Shown: one piece after another, positions 42,819 through 51,840 of the stretch
Numbering within the stretch: position 1 is the stretch's first letter
Layout of the letters: every line of letters begins with the position of its first letter
Source: an uncultured Planococcus sp.
Lineage (GTDB): Bacteria > Bacillota > Bacilli > Bacillales_A > Planococcaceae
Reading direction: 5' to 3'
DNA length: 64,000 nt
Assembly (NCBI GenBank): GCA_947493585.1
Contig: CANLRI010000004.1
Location: forward strand, 1-64,000
Made by a program: the position numbers and the translations under genes
Notes under the pieces: model-generated
Databases searched by the model: none
Seen by the model: only the letters and a program-made list of their open reading frames with translations
What the model was told of the DNA's origin: nothing

Positions 42819-43370
42819 TCAAGCAGTAGATTTAAGTGCTAACAGTTTTATACTCTCTATATAATCTTCGTAAGAATGAAAATGTAACGGCTCAGGGAAC
42901 GCGTTGTATGTCTGTAAGATTTGCTCAAAGGCTTTTTGAAAAGATAGAAAGTATTTAATGAAGTTCAATTGCTTATCCTTGATGTTAGCTTCTGCCACAC
43001 CACTAGACGTAAGAGGTGTTGTGAATGGGATGTCCACCATAGAATCAGCGATGTGCCAAATGACAGCTGTAACAAAATCTTTATGAGATTGTTCTTCAAT
43101 AGAAAGGGACTGTTTCGTAAGTTTCATTTGCAGATCCATCGAGTGATATAAAATCTCATCTAAAAATCTCTGTATTGAATCCTCGCTTATCTGCTCCAAC
43201 AAATGATTCAGGTTTGAATTTTTAAGGAAAAACGAGTTGATTTCTATTTGGAATTCTTCAATAAACAAGCTGCTTCGTAAGAGGTTTGATGTATGAATTG
43301 CAGAAGTTCCAGTGGATTTATCTGATTTGATTCTAGGTGATTGTAAAATCCGTTTGAGGAATGTTTTCAT
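42819..43370 (-). CDS. Uncharacterised protein
   Basis: 183 aa, soluble, helical and Ser/Leu-rich, with no motifs I recognise (HLLEQISEDSIQRFLDEILYH, KYFLSFQKAFEQILQTYNAF). It begins 23 bases after the neighbouring gene ends. Its ribosome binding site is weak. It could be a partner of the next two genes. Confidence 0.55.
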   Translation of the reverse strand: MKTFLKRILQSPRIKSDKSTGTSAIHTSNLLRSSLFIEEFQIEINSFFLKNSNLNHLLEQISEDSIQRFLDEILYHSMDLQMKLTKQSLSIEEQSHKDFVTAVIWHIADSMVDIPFTTPLTSSGVAEANIKDKQLNFIKYFLSFQKAFEQILQTYNAFPEPLHFHSYEDYIESIKLLALKSTA

Positions 43371-43393
43371 TAAAATGTATCTTCTTCAAAATA

Positions 43394-43657
43394 CTAAAAT
43401 TTGCGATGGCCACTTTGTGCATTATCAATCTCGTATGACTGATTTAACAGCTCAGATGACGCTCTCAACAAGGGTGATGCTGGCGGTAAGCTTTGCTCAA
43501 AGAATGCAACGACCAAAGTTAAAAGCCGGTTTATAGAAGTTCCTGGCATTGCCTCTTCTAAGAGAGATAGAGCTGAGATTGATTCATAATGATTAGGCTC
43601 GTATTTTTCTATAAGGAAGAATAAGTAGTCTTTGACGTTGGTGTATTCTATTTGCAT
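43394..43657 (-). CDS. Uncharacterised protein
   Basis: 87 aa, helical (YLFFLIEKYEPNHYESISALSLLEEA). ATG 43657 has AGAGGTGTTTCG upstream, and only 12 bases separate it from the previous gene. Family not recognised. Confidence 0.6.
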   Translation of the reverse strand: MQIEYTNVKDYLFFLIEKYEPNHYESISALSLLEEAMPGTSINRLLTLVVAFFEQSLPPASPLLRASSELLNQSYEIDNAQSGHRKF

Positions 43658-43669
43658 CGAAACACCTCT

Positions 43670-44512
43670 TTAGAGAAATTCGATATACTGATTTGATTTA
43701 ATGACCATTTCAGTAGACTTTTTATCTTTGTGGTAATCGTTCTTTTGAAGGTAGCCATAGGCCAAAACTTCCTTACCGATGAGCTCCGAGTCTTTATAAG
43801 TGAAATGGTTAAAGTGTCGATCAAATACAATAAGGGAGAAATAGCCTTTGTCGGTCTTGCTCAAACTGATATACCATACTCGATCTCGCCTTACGACCCG
43901 CTCAATACAACCGTGAACGAAATAAGGGACTTCCTCCGCCTTCCCGCTCCATAAAGCTTCATGCGCTTCAGAATAACTTTGAATTAAATTCGATATGGGG
44001 ATTTTTTGTCCTTTAACCGAAAGCATGATGCCGGCTAAGATATCAGGACTGACAGTTGTGAACAGTTTTTTTACCGCTTTCAATGAACTTATTGAAGATG
44101 GAGTCACTTTGCTAACCTTCAGTGATTCTTCAACTGGCTCGGGCTTTTTCTTCTCTTTGTCGAGTGGATTGCGCTCAATTGTCTTTTTCTCGTAGTCAGG
44201 ATCAATATCATTCATGCTTAAGCGAATCACAATTTGGCGGGTATTGTTTTCGAGGATACTTTCCTGGTACTCACCCACTTTAGAAACTGTGTCTTGAAAT
44301 GATAACGGTTTAGCAAACCCACAGTAATCCTTATGAACAGAAGCCCCCTTTCCGCTAGTTTTAAAATGAGCATTTAAACTGGCGGTGCCGCGAACAAAAA
44401 AGACTGGAACTTTACATTTCTGATCCATGCAGCGAATTTCAATACCATGAATTGATTCATCATAAGCTTCAGCCGAAACAATCTGATTTCCTGATACAAG
44501 AGCAGAGTGCAT
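43670..44512 (-). CDS. CoiA-like N-terminal domain protein
   Basis: 280 aa. The first ~70 residues (HGIEIRCMDQKCKVPVFFVRGTASLNAHFKTSGKG) resemble the zinc-finger-like start of CoiA and related nuclease-associated proteins. The middle is a charged Lys/Glu-rich linker, and the C-terminal part is a beta-rich domain (YFVHGCIERVVRRDRVWYISLSKTDKGYFSLIVFD). CoiA proteins act in recombination during DNA uptake. This one lacks a clear nuclease core, so the call is tentative. The stop of the preceding zinc-finger gene lies 2 bases before its ATG. Confidence 0.5.
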   Translation of the reverse strand: MHSALVSGNQIVSAEAYDESIHGIEIRCMDQKCKVPVFFVRGTASLNAHFKTSGKGASVHKDYCGFAKPLSFQDTVSKVGEYQESILENNTRQIVIRLSMNDIDPDYEKKTIERNPLDKEKKKPEPVEESLKVSKVTPSSISSLKAVKKLFTTVSPDILAGIMLSVKGQKIPISNLIQSYSEAHEALWSGKAEEVPYFVHGCIERVVRRDRVWYISLSKTDKGYFSLIVFDRHFNHFTYKDSELIGKEVLAYGYLQKNDYHKDKKSTEMVIKSNQYIEFL

Positions 44513-44514
44513 TT

Positions 44515-44664
44515 TTATCCCTCCCTGTTTTTCCTGTTTTCTTCTAAAATGCTGTGTGATTCCCTACATTGTTCTGTACAGAAATTAACGTTGGTATCAT
44601 CAATATTTAAAACGATGAATTGTCTGCCACAACCAATGCATTCTTTGCTCAAAGTCTTACTCAT
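44515..44664 (-). CDS. Small zinc-finger protein
   Basis: 49 aa with CIGCGRQF and FCTEQCRESH, a C2-C2 treble-clef-like pattern. AGGAGGCTAATT precedes ATG 44664. It is coupled to the CoiA-like gene. It may bind DNA or modulate a partner. Confidence 0.7.
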   Translation of the reverse strand: MSKTLSKECIGCGRQFIVLNIDDTNVNFCTEQCRESHSILEENRKNREG

Positions 44665-44674
44665 AATTAGCCTC

Positions 44675-44821
44675 CTAGAAAAGAGCTATAATATTTGCTT
44701 CAATTGCTGGTGCTTGTTCCATGACAGAAGTTGAAGTTTGCCAGTACATAGCAATTCCAGCTATAGCGATGGATATTACAATTGTCGATATTACTGATCG
44801 TGACTTATATACTTCACGCAA
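44675..44821 (-). CDS. Small single-pass membrane protein
   Basis: 48 aa from TTG 44821, where AGGAGGAGACATT gives a good ribosome binding site; the longer frame to 44992 overlaps the DUF2325 gene and lacks one. A single membrane helix (SVISTIVISIAIAGIAMYW) is followed by a short acidic end. Function unknown. Confidence 0.6.
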   Translation of the reverse strand: MREVYKSRSVISTIVISIAIAGIAMYWQTSTSVMEQAPAIEANIIALF

Positions 44822-44837
44822 AATGTCTCCTCCTAAC

Positions 44838-45152
44838 TTAAGCTGCTCCCAGTTCACCCAATCCTGCAGCAATGGCTCCTGAAGCACCGAATCCGTTTGT
44901 ATGGAAAACAACTTTTGTATCGTATTCTTTACACAGATCCTTAACTTGATACATAGTTTCGTGCATGAGTGCATCACATAAAACGACAACACAATCCGCG
45001 TTTTTTACGGATTTGCGAAAAGCGTTCTTCACTCCGCCGTTCCGTACTTTTCCTGGATGAAATAAAATGTTGCAATTTTGCTTTTTTCCAATCTTCATGA
45101 ATGTCTGTTCTTGGCTACCGCCCACGATAAACAAAGTGCTTTTTTTCATCAT
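44838..45152 (-). CDS. DUF2325-like protein
   Basis: 104 aa from ATG 45152 with AAAGGA upstream. FIVGGSQEQTF near the start, HPGKVRNGGVKNAFRKSVKNADCVVVLCDALMHETMYQVKDLCKEYDTKVVF and a Gly-rich C-terminus match DUF2325, a Rossmann-like fold common in Bacilli and on plasmids. Function unknown. It is the first gene of a short leftward run. Confidence 0.65.
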   Translation of the reverse strand: MMKKSTLFIVGGSQEQTFMKIGKKQNCNILFHPGKVRNGGVKNAFRKSVKNADCVVVLCDALMHETMYQVKDLCKEYDTKVVFHTNGFGASGAIAAGLGELGAA

Positions 45153-45242
45153 CAACACGTCCTTTTAGTTTTGTTATAAATTAATAATATAACGTTATAT
45201 ATTTATAATCAACTAAAATTTATCTATTTCTTTTTCACGTAC

Positions 45243-45818
45243 CTAACTTGTGGTTGATGATGGAGCGGGAACGACAATTGTTTTTTTGATTTGATTGAGT
45301 TTTGTCTCGATTTCATCAATAGAGAGATCTACCACTTCGCTCATTTCTTCGAAGCTAAATCCTTTTGAATGCATAGAAAGGATGGTCCACTCCAACTCAA
45401 GCTCTTTATGATTTGAAACTTGTTCATTCTTCCTGTGTAAGCTGGTAGGTTCTTTGTATATACCGCCATCCAGAACAAGGTTCATTGCGCTTTTAATTTT
45501 TTCTAACGGAGCGTTACGCCGGATGTAACCTTTGACCAATGATCCATTTAATAACCTTTCTCGCGCGTGGGTTTCTTCTTCTTCCACGAAGAGGATTGGA
45601 ATATCTAACTTCTCGATTTGGAGAAGCTGCTCAACAGTCTCGGTATTTTCTTCATTTAGAAGAATCACGAGAAGTGCTATGTTTTGCCGGTGAGCATCGT
45701 CATTTAATACTGAAACAGTTTCTTGATTAACGATGCAATGTTGAGGGTAGTGCTCCGACAGCAGCACTTTTAATCGTTTCTTTTTATTGTCCGTTTTTCC
45801 GATAACGTGAATTTCCAT
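45243..45818 (-). CDS. NarL/LuxR-like response regulator variant
   Basis: 191 aa. The N-terminal ~115 residues resemble a receiver domain but lack an obvious acidic phosphorylation pocket at the start (MEIHVIGKTDNKKKRLKVLL). The C-terminal ~60 residues fit a LuxR-type HTH (ELELEWTILSMHSKGFSFEEMSEVVDLSIDEIETKLNQIKK). It is therefore probably a pseudo-receiver regulator. ATG 45818 is preceded by AGGAGAGATGAG immediately after a terminator hairpin. Confidence 0.6.
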   Translation of the reverse strand: MEIHVIGKTDNKKKRLKVLLSEHYPQHCIVNQETVSVLNDDAHRQNIALLVILLNEENTETVEQLLQIEKLDIPILFVEEEETHARERLLNGSLVKGYIRRNAPLEKIKSAMNLVLDGGIYKEPTSLHRKNEQVSNHKELELEWTILSMHSKGFSFEEMSEVVDLSIDEIETKLNQIKKTIVVPAPSSTTS

Positions 45819-45838
45819 CTCATCTCTCCTAAAAAAAA

Positions 45839-45884
45839 GCGCACCCCTCCAAACCGAACGTAATCGGTTTTTGGAGGGGTGCGC
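45839..45884 (-). terminator. Leader terminator (attenuator) before the 45243-45818 gene
   Basis: A perfect 13-pair GC-rich stem (GCGCACCCCTCCA and its complement) with an internal AACCGA.TCGGTT hairpin, followed on the minus strand by eight T. A -10 TATAAT lies at 45908-45913, so the terminator is inside the leader of the downstream gene. It could alternatively just end the preceding gene. Confidence 0.75.
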
Positions 45885-45943
45885 CCTTTGGTTTAAATTG
45901 TCTCTCTATTATATCAGAGAAAAGTATGATTGTGAGTGATTTT

Positions 45944-46522
45944 TTACACTTGAGGGAAAAACCATGGGACCAGTACGGCCAGGAACGTCATCAGTATTGC
46001 TACGTAGAATAGGTTCTTGGACCATCTATTGTATTTAGGATGCTCGATCAGATGATAGTTAAACTTGAAGTCTGCGCTTATGCCAACGCTCATTACAGCC
46101 ATCATGATGGTCGTAGCACTCAAGAAAGCAACGCCTGCAGTAAAGAGTAAATCAATGTCTTCCGTAGTATTCATGGAAAGCATAATAATCGGAAGCCCAC
46201 GCATTAAAAGGAGAATCACGAAGGAGGTTAACATCGTCCCCTGAGCGTATTTTTGCCATTGTCCATTTTTAAAGGCGATTGATAAGATCATTACAAGCGT
46301 ACCGACAACAAACAGAATGGTAAATAGATCAATCGCCCATCCATATAAAGGTGTTCCTAGACCGCCAACGTCGGAGTAGATATTATCCAAAAATGAGTCG
46401 GATGATTCTATCGACTTTCCATTTGGCGGAGAAGGTAATTTAGACATTGCGCTTACGCTGGAGAGCGGTTGCACTAAAAGGATTAACAGCAACGAAGCTA
46501 AGAATCCGTATACCTTTTTCAT
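45944..46522 (-). CDS. Membrane protein with signal peptide, possible transfer-channel component
   Basis: 192 aa. A signal peptide (residues 1-25, ending SVSAM) is followed by four hydrophobic helices. The layout resembles small integral proteins of conjugation channels (TrbC/VirB2-like or TrbL fragments), but no family signature is clear. It overlaps the upstream gene by 4 bases, so the two are translationally coupled. Confidence 0.5.
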   Translation of the reverse strand: MKKVYGFLASLLLILLVQPLSSVSAMSKLPSPPNGKSIESSDSFLDNIYSDVGGLGTPLYGWAIDLFTILFVVGTLVMILSIAFKNGQWQKYAQGTMLTSFVILLLMRGLPIIMLSMNTTEDIDLLFTAGVAFLSATTIMMAVMSVGISADFKFNYHLIEHPKYNRWSKNLFYVAILMTFLAVLVPWFFPQV

Positions 46523-47199
46523 TTTTCCAACCTCTTAATGGTGTGTTTGATTGTTACGTCCTTATTATCCCAAAGGAGTTCACCGGAAAAACAAGGAATT
46601 TTTTGATTAAAGCTATATGATTCCTTTGCTTTCATAAATAATAGAGAGCCGAATGAGAGCCAATCCAATCTTGCTTTAGGATGAATGATTGACGGATCTT
46701 CTAAAACGATCGCAAAGTCCTCTTCTGAAAGTTCCAGCGCACAATGAAGGGCTTTTAATTCAAACTTGTGGCCAGTCGCTTCTAAATAAGTCACATTTTC
46801 TAGGAAGGGCAAAAAGTGCCTAAGCGGACGGCGTAAAGCTTCTTCTGCATTTCGAGAACTTGGGATATCCATATGCATTGCCATCTGCATGTTTTCAAAA
46901 TCAAATTCTCCGTGCTCGTTTACCTGCAGCGTCATATCCACCTGGCATTGAGCGAAATTGATAAAACGTTTGAAGATTATATTGTATGTACGGATCAACT
47001 GTTCTTCCACTTTGCTGAAGTAATTCTCGGAAGTTTTAATTGATTCACGACCAGTAGCATTTATGAAGACATTTTTGGTTTTTGTTCTATATTGGAGTGT
47101 TATCTCCTTAAAAACTAATCCCTCTTCACGCATTCCTTGAATAAGGGTAGTTAGTGTATCATTGGTCCAATCATCTTTTCGTAATTTGTTTTCCATCAT
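46519..47199 (-). CDS. Uncharacterised protein
   Basis: 226 aa soluble protein without recognised motifs (MQMAMHMDIPSSRNAEEALRRPLRHFLPF in the middle). ATG 47199 has AGGAGGGATTGG upstream; the second ATG at 47196 is also possible. It is coupled to the membrane protein downstream. Confidence 0.6.
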   Translation of the reverse strand: MMENKLRKDDWTNDTLTTLIQGMREEGLVFKEITLQYRTKTKNVFINATGRESIKTSENYFSKVEEQLIRTYNIIFKRFINFAQCQVDMTLQVNEHGEFDFENMQMAMHMDIPSSRNAEEALRRPLRHFLPFLENVTYLEATGHKFELKALHCALELSEEDFAIVLEDPSIIHPKARLDWLSFGSLLFMKAKESYSFNQKIPCFSGELLWDNKDVTIKHTIKRLEK

Positions 47200-47315
47200 C
47201 CAATCCCTCCTGATATTCCTATAATTAATAGTAAAGTTAGTCTATTTGGATTACAATGGCATAAGCATATTTATCCAAAAATGAAACTTTTATATGAGAA
47301 AATTTTAAGTTTTTC

Positions 47316-47350
47316 CACAAAACCACAAATATCTTGTTTGTGGCTCTGTG
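47316..47350. repeat. 14-7-14 inverted repeat
   Basis: Arms CACAAAACCACAAA and TTTGTGGCTCTGTG (12 of 14 pairs) around a 7-base spacer TATCTTG. No T-run follows, so it is unlikely to be a terminator. It could be a recombinase core site, an operator or part of a transfer origin. Confidence 0.4.
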
Positions 47351-47522
47351 CAAATACCTAAAGCTTTCAAATTTTAGGTGTAATATTTTGATATTTTTAT
47401 TATTGCAAAGCTGTTAAAAAGTAAATATTTTCTAAATATTTGATAATTTATCTTGAATTAAAAATAAATTCTAGGGTTTTTCAAAGGTCTTTAGTCTTAA
47501 CTCTTATATAACACACGGAACA

Positions 47523-47545
47523 AAGACCTACTTAGTGCAGGTCTT
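47523..47545 (-). terminator. Weak terminator after the 47561-48388 gene
   Basis: Arms AAGACCT and AGGTCTT with a 9-base loop, followed on the minus strand by TGTT. Confidence 0.5.
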
Positions 47546-47560
47546 CTCCGTATGAATCTA

Positions 47561-48388
47561 TCAAATTGCTTCGTAATATTCTGTGTGTTGATAATCCAAC
47601 TCTTCCTCGATTTCCAAAGCGAAATCATTTGATTTTTGCTGAAGAACATCGACTTTCATTACATAAAGCTGGTCACTTTCGTCTCTCTCTACTAGCAATG
47701 AAAGGATATCCCCTTTATTTGCCTTGCCCAATTTACGTAAGTTTAGCCATGCTCTAGATTCTCCGTCGCTAACATGGATATAGCTCTGCTCATAACCAAC
47801 GACTTCCACAACCCATAGCTGCTCTCCAATATATCCTTCACCGATTTTATGGCTCGCTTTTGCGGACAATTGCGTGCTCATGCTAACCGGCATTGGTTCT
47901 TCTTTCCAATCCTCCATAGTCAAAAACTCAGACTCTTGGATTGCTTCTTTCTTCGAATCAGTTTGTGTATGTTCTGATTCAGCAACTACTTGATCCCACG
48001 ATACATATTCCTCTGCTACCATCTCATTTTCATGTGTTAATGGTGCAGTTTCTATGAATGGAATCACATCCTCTTCATTAGAAGCAGCAGGCGCTGGTTC
48101 GGATAATGAAGCTAAAGAATCAAAGAAACTTTCGTGCTCAGCAGTCAATTGAGATTCTTCGTAGATAGGTGAAGTTTCCTCTTTCGGGATAGCAGGAGCG
48201 GCCACCGGCATTAAAACCGTTGGCTGGTTAAAGCCCCACCCTTTCTTAATATCTTCCTCGGTAAGCTCTTGTTTTGAAGCAATTTCAGCCTGTTCAAAAG
48301 TTTTCACCCATTTAGCGTGCTCTGTAAGAACAGCCTCCAAAAGCAAGAGCAAACAACAACTTGTCAATAAAACTATGTGTAAAACCAT
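47561..48388 (-). CDS. Membrane-anchored acidic protein
   Basis: 275 aa. The first ~22 residues are a hydrophobic helix (VLHIVLLTSCCLLLLLEAVL). A long acidic, Pro/Ser/Glu-rich disordered region follows, then a ~90-aa C-terminal domain with a beta pattern (LWVVEVVGYEQSYIHVSDGESRAWLNLRKLGKANKGDILSLLVERDE). No family recognised. It begins 23 bases after the helicase gene ends. It may be a cofactor of the helicase. Confidence 0.55.
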   Translation of the reverse strand: MVLHIVLLTSCCLLLLLEAVLTEHAKWVKTFEQAEIASKQELTEEDIKKGWGFNQPTVLMPVAAPAIPKEETSPIYEESQLTAEHESFFDSLASLSEPAPAASNEEDVIPFIETAPLTHENEMVAEEYVSWDQVVAESEHTQTDSKKEAIQESEFLTMEDWKEEPMPVSMSTQLSAKASHKIGEGYIGEQLWVVEVVGYEQSYIHVSDGESRAWLNLRKLGKANKGDILSLLVERDESDQLYVMKVDVLQQKSNDFALEIEEELDYQHTEYYEAI

Positions 48389-48411
48389 TTGATATTCCTC
48401 TCAAAATTGAT

Positions 48412-51400
48412 TTATCCGAAGAGGTCGAATGCCCATTGGCCTTCTGCAACCTTCTTCTTCGCTCTCTTTGTTTTTGTTTCATGCGTCGTTAACACGATTG
48501 GTGCAGTAGGAACGACTTCTTTCTTCTCTTTTTCTTCAGCCACTGACTGAGCCGCTTTCATTGGTTTCGACAAATGGAAAAGAATTGCTCCATCTCCAAA
48601 GAAAGCTCTATCCAGTCCGGTCCCCTCTTCTAGATCAACATTTAGTTGGCCATTTTGTAGAGAAAAGCCTGGAATCAAATCTTGCTCAATAAAGCCCAGG
48701 TACTCTGCAGCGCCTCGAATGAGAGCAGCTTTAGTAGTTTCGCCTTCAATCTCGGAATTTACCCATTGCTTGAATTGTTCAATAGGCGCAGCCTTTCTCT
48801 TTTTACCAATACTCGCAAGAAGTTCTCGAGCCCGATCCGAAGTTTGGTTGATCCATTCCTCTGCAGAACCTTTTAATGCTGTTCCGCCCTTCTTAACTGA
48901 CTGAATGAGCATCGTTTGAAGGTCTCCTTCGTCTCCGAGCATCGCGCTTAGGCCGTCGGATGAAACGTCTCCATTGATAGCCGCCGTAGCGCGATTTTTT
49001 TTGGCAATGAGTTCCGCCATTGTTTCTTGATAGCAGTCTTCATAAGCAAGGTAGAACAAACGACACTCTTGTTCTTGTCCGATTCGCCATGCACGCTTCG
49101 CTGACTGGTTGATTGTGAAGAGCGACCAGCTGAATTGATAGTAAATAAGCGTTGGTGTACACAGTAAATCTAACCCGACTTTCACAAGCTCCTGAGAAAC
49201 AATGCAAACGTCATATCCTTCTTTCTCAATTTTCTTCTTGAGATAGTCTGATCGATTATTTGTTTTAGTCGATGAGGTATCTAACACAAACACCTTCGCA
49301 CCGATTTCTTCTAGTTTTTGCTGAAGTCGAGGACGTACATCACGCTCAGCTACTGAAGAACCTGTGTCTTTGACATAAACAATCGATTTGCGTCCTTCTG
49401 CCATTTCTGATTGAATGATTTCTTGTAGCTTCGCTTCTTTGGGCAATGTAATGGACGGATCTAAGTGACGAGCTTCCCATATGAGCTCTCTTTCACCTTC
49501 GATATTCTTAGCCACTGCATCCGGAAAATTAAATGGATTATCAGGATAGGCAATGCCATAATCCGTCATTCGCATGTAAAGCTGGTTTCCGTTATCCCAA
49601 GAATCTATAGCGTGCTCAAAGCTCCAAATCATTTCATCATAATGAGATTTCATTTCCTCTGTCATTGGGACAAAGATAGTCGGCGTATCTACCAAATCAA
49701 CCGGATCCGGCCATACATCTTTTAAACGGACATTGATTACATTTTGAATTAGAAACTGTCCGTAAATGAAAGGCGAAATACCAGGAACCACTTTTTTAGT
49801 TGAGCGCCGATCACCGCCACGTGAATTAGTATTGCTGTACTCACTCGATTCACCTTTTGAAGCATAAGTTGTCTCTTCGATGTTTCCATACTCTTCATTG
49901 AATTTTGTTACCTCTTCATAAGAGAATCCACTCGAAGCCATATCGTTCGGGAACATACGCCAGATCAAAAAATAGACATCTTCTGCTTTTCCACCGAATA
50001 AAGTTCCGGTACCGGCGACAATCTTTTTAGATGCTTGCGACAGGGATCCTAAAGCATTTCCTTGCGCAGTCATTCCACCCTTCAGTTCATGAACTTCATC
50101 GACTAGTGAAATATCAAAGAAATTGTTCATTTTCCGTCGAATATATTCAATAGCAGCAATTCGTCTTGGCATTCCAGTAGCGGATCCAGGTTTCTGCTGA
50201 GTCGCTTGAAGGTGATTGATATAATTCGGATTATTTTGCTGGACGGCATGAAGAATTTTCTTCTCATGAGAAGTCCACTCTTTAAATCCGTTATATCGAG
50301 TTACCACTTTCTTCGACCACAAAGAATCACCACAATGGTAGCAAAATGCATTTGCTGGTGAAGCCCCGTTATTAAGTCGTCTGGAAGTGCCAAAATCACT
50401 GCTTTCCATGTTATGTGTAATCTTAGTCACTTCTTCATAGCCGTCTTCGTTGATGTGAGTTTGCTCATCTTCAACGACTTGGTGAGGAAGCCCGCAAGAA
50501 TTACAGAAATAACCCGACTCGGCATTCGCGCCCTCTTCCATCAATTTCGGTTTCTTCCGGTGCGTGACAGCTGGTACCGTTCTTGCATCGCCACGCATAG
50601 TCGTAAACGAGATGATAAAGAAAGTAGGCTTGGTAGGTTTCTTTTGTCCTTTTCTCATCCAGTCTCGGTGATAGCGAATTAAGTCAGCGCTCTTTTCAAT
50701 AACGTGAACTTCAGCATCGGGCAGGATTTCTTTTATCTCAAGCGGCCACTTCTTCGTTAAAGAAGGTGGACACATCAACGCTGCATGGTAGCCTTTTTTC
50801 CCTTTAAGAGAATGATAGGCATCAGCAATGGCAGTCATCATTGAGGACTTCCCTGTAGACATCTCTCCTTGAATTACCACGGCTTTTTGCTTCTGTAATC
50901 GCTTGGCCACGGCTGTAACGCTGTGCCCTTGGACTGGAAACAGTTCCCGAGGATAAGTCAGTGTACTCGGTAATACAGGGTCGTGTATCGGATTGTGGGT
51001 AGGTTTAAATCGGTCGGAAAGTTTCTGGACCATCGGCTCATTGTATTCCATGAGATAACCGGTTAGATCCGCAATATCCTTTACCTTCTCACCACTTCCG
51101 CTCTCCGGAAACTGTAAACGCCGTTCCTTAATCATTCGCTCAATAAAGCGGTCGGCTGCTTCTTCTTCTAAGTTAATGGAGAGAAGAGATAAACCATCTT
51201 CAAATAGTCTCTCGTCGTAATAAATGTCATGCTTGACCAGTTGCTTTTGAAACATCAGTTCATCTAAAACCGGCTGTTCCCATTCAGGTAAGATATGTAG
51301 ACCGAAAGTGGAACCGCCGAGCAACTGTGAAACCTCAGAAACCGGATTATTATTAAATGCCAGCACATACTCGGAATTGTTTAATACGGATTCATGAACG

Positions 51401-51747
51401 ATAGCGAGTGCTTTTCTATTTTGGCTAAGGGTCATTGGAAACTTGGTGTACTTCCCTTTTTCAGAAGCTAAAGATTTTTCGCCTTTAAATTCAAAACCGA
51501 TAGATGTTTTTTCACCATATCCGAATCGAATACCGCTTCTGGTGCCAATGTCAATTGCTGCTTTAAGTGATTGAAGTGCTGAATCACTTCCGCTAACGAT
51601 CGTAAAAAGTATCTTGTCTTCTCTTCCATAACCCTCCACTTTTTCAAATGCTAATGCGTAGCAAAATACTTGGTGCCACGCTTGGTTTACGTAAATTTCT
51701 AATAGCTTCGGATTTTCATCATTCTCTAAACGATAGGTATTCTTCAT
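48412..51747 (-). CDS. SNF2/DEAD-superfamily helicase
   Basis: 1111 aa from ATG 51747 with GGGAGGAAACTATCA upstream; the frame extends further. Walker A is GEMSTGKSS (residues 294-302). The DEXH-like box is SLVDEVHELKGG. A zinc-binding insertion is CNSCG...CYHCG. C-terminal helicase motifs include SQELVKVGLDLLCTPTLIYYQFSWSLFTINQSAKRAWRIGQ, the SNF2-like QxxxRxxRxGQ. Such large DNA-dependent ATPases are common on Gram-positive plasmids and ICEs, with an unclear role in transfer or replication. It follows the ArdC-like gene after a terminator-like hairpin. Confidence 0.88.
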   Translation of the reverse strand: MKNTYRLENDENPKLLEIYVNQAWHQVFCYALAFEKVEGYGREDKILFTIVSGSDSALQSLKAAIDIGTRSGIRFGYGEKTSIGFEFKGEKSLASEKGKYTKFPMTLSQNRKALAIVHESVLNNSEYVLAFNNNPVSEVSQLLGGSTFGLHILPEWEQPVLDELMFQKQLVKHDIYYDERLFEDGLSLLSINLEEEAADRFIERMIKERRLQFPESGSGEKVKDIADLTGYLMEYNEPMVQKLSDRFKPTHNPIHDPVLPSTLTYPRELFPVQGHSVTAVAKRLQKQKAVVIQGEMSTGKSSMMTAIADAYHSLKGKKGYHAALMCPPSLTKKWPLEIKEILPDAEVHVIEKSADLIRYHRDWMRKGQKKPTKPTFFIISFTTMRGDARTVPAVTHRKKPKLMEEGANAESGYFCNSCGLPHQVVEDEQTHINEDGYEEVTKITHNMESSDFGTSRRLNNGASPANAFCYHCGDSLWSKKVVTRYNGFKEWTSHEKKILHAVQQNNPNYINHLQATQQKPGSATGMPRRIAAIEYIRRKMNNFFDISLVDEVHELKGGMTAQGNALGSLSQASKKIVAGTGTLFGGKAEDVYFLIWRMFPNDMASSGFSYEEVTKFNEEYGNIEETTYASKGESSEYSNTNSRGGDRRSTKKVVPGISPFIYGQFLIQNVINVRLKDVWPDPVDLVDTPTIFVPMTEEMKSHYDEMIWSFEHAIDSWDNGNQLYMRMTDYGIAYPDNPFNFPDAVAKNIEGERELIWEARHLDPSITLPKEAKLQEIIQSEMAEGRKSIVYVKDTGSSVAERDVRPRLQQKLEEIGAKVFVLDTSSTKTNNRSDYLKKKIEKEGYDVCIVSQELVKVGLDLLCTPTLIYYQFSWSLFTINQSAKRAWRIGQEQECRLFYLAYEDCYQETMAELIAKKNRATAAINGDVSSDGLSAMLGDEGDLQTMLIQSVKKGGTALKGSAEEWINQTSDRARELLASIGKKRKAAPIEQFKQWVNSEIEGETTKAALIRGAAEYLGFIEQDLIPGFSLQNGQLNVDLEEGTGLDRAFFGDGAILFHLSKPMKAAQSVAEEKEKKEVVPTAPIVLTTHETKTKRAKKKVAEGQWAFDLFG

Positions 51748-51775
51748 TGATAGTTTCCTCCCTGAAATAAAAAAT

Positions 51776-51824
51776 ACCGATTGGCTGGTCGGTTGCTTTG
51801 TCTGCAACATTTCAGTCAATCGGT
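51776..51824 (-). terminator. Terminator between the ArdC-like gene and the helicase gene
   Basis: Outer arms ACCGATTG/CAATCGGT with a second stem (TGTTGC/GCAACC) in the loop, followed on the minus strand by ATTTTTTATT. It lies just before the helicase ribosome binding site, so it could attenuate read-through into that gene. Confidence 0.65.
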
Positions 51825-51840
51825 TGTGTCTTTCATCTAA

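Larger units (their letters stand above)
47200..47560. other. AT-rich intergenic region with inverted repeat
   Basis: 360 bases without a gene. It contains the inverted repeat at 47316-47350 and the weak terminator at 47523-47545. A promoter for the 46519-47199 operon is expected here. Confidence 0.5.

Noticed and set aside
44822..44992. Longer version of the 44675 gene
   Set aside because: It overlaps the DUF2325 gene and has no ribosome binding site; TTG 44821 has AGGAGGAGAC.
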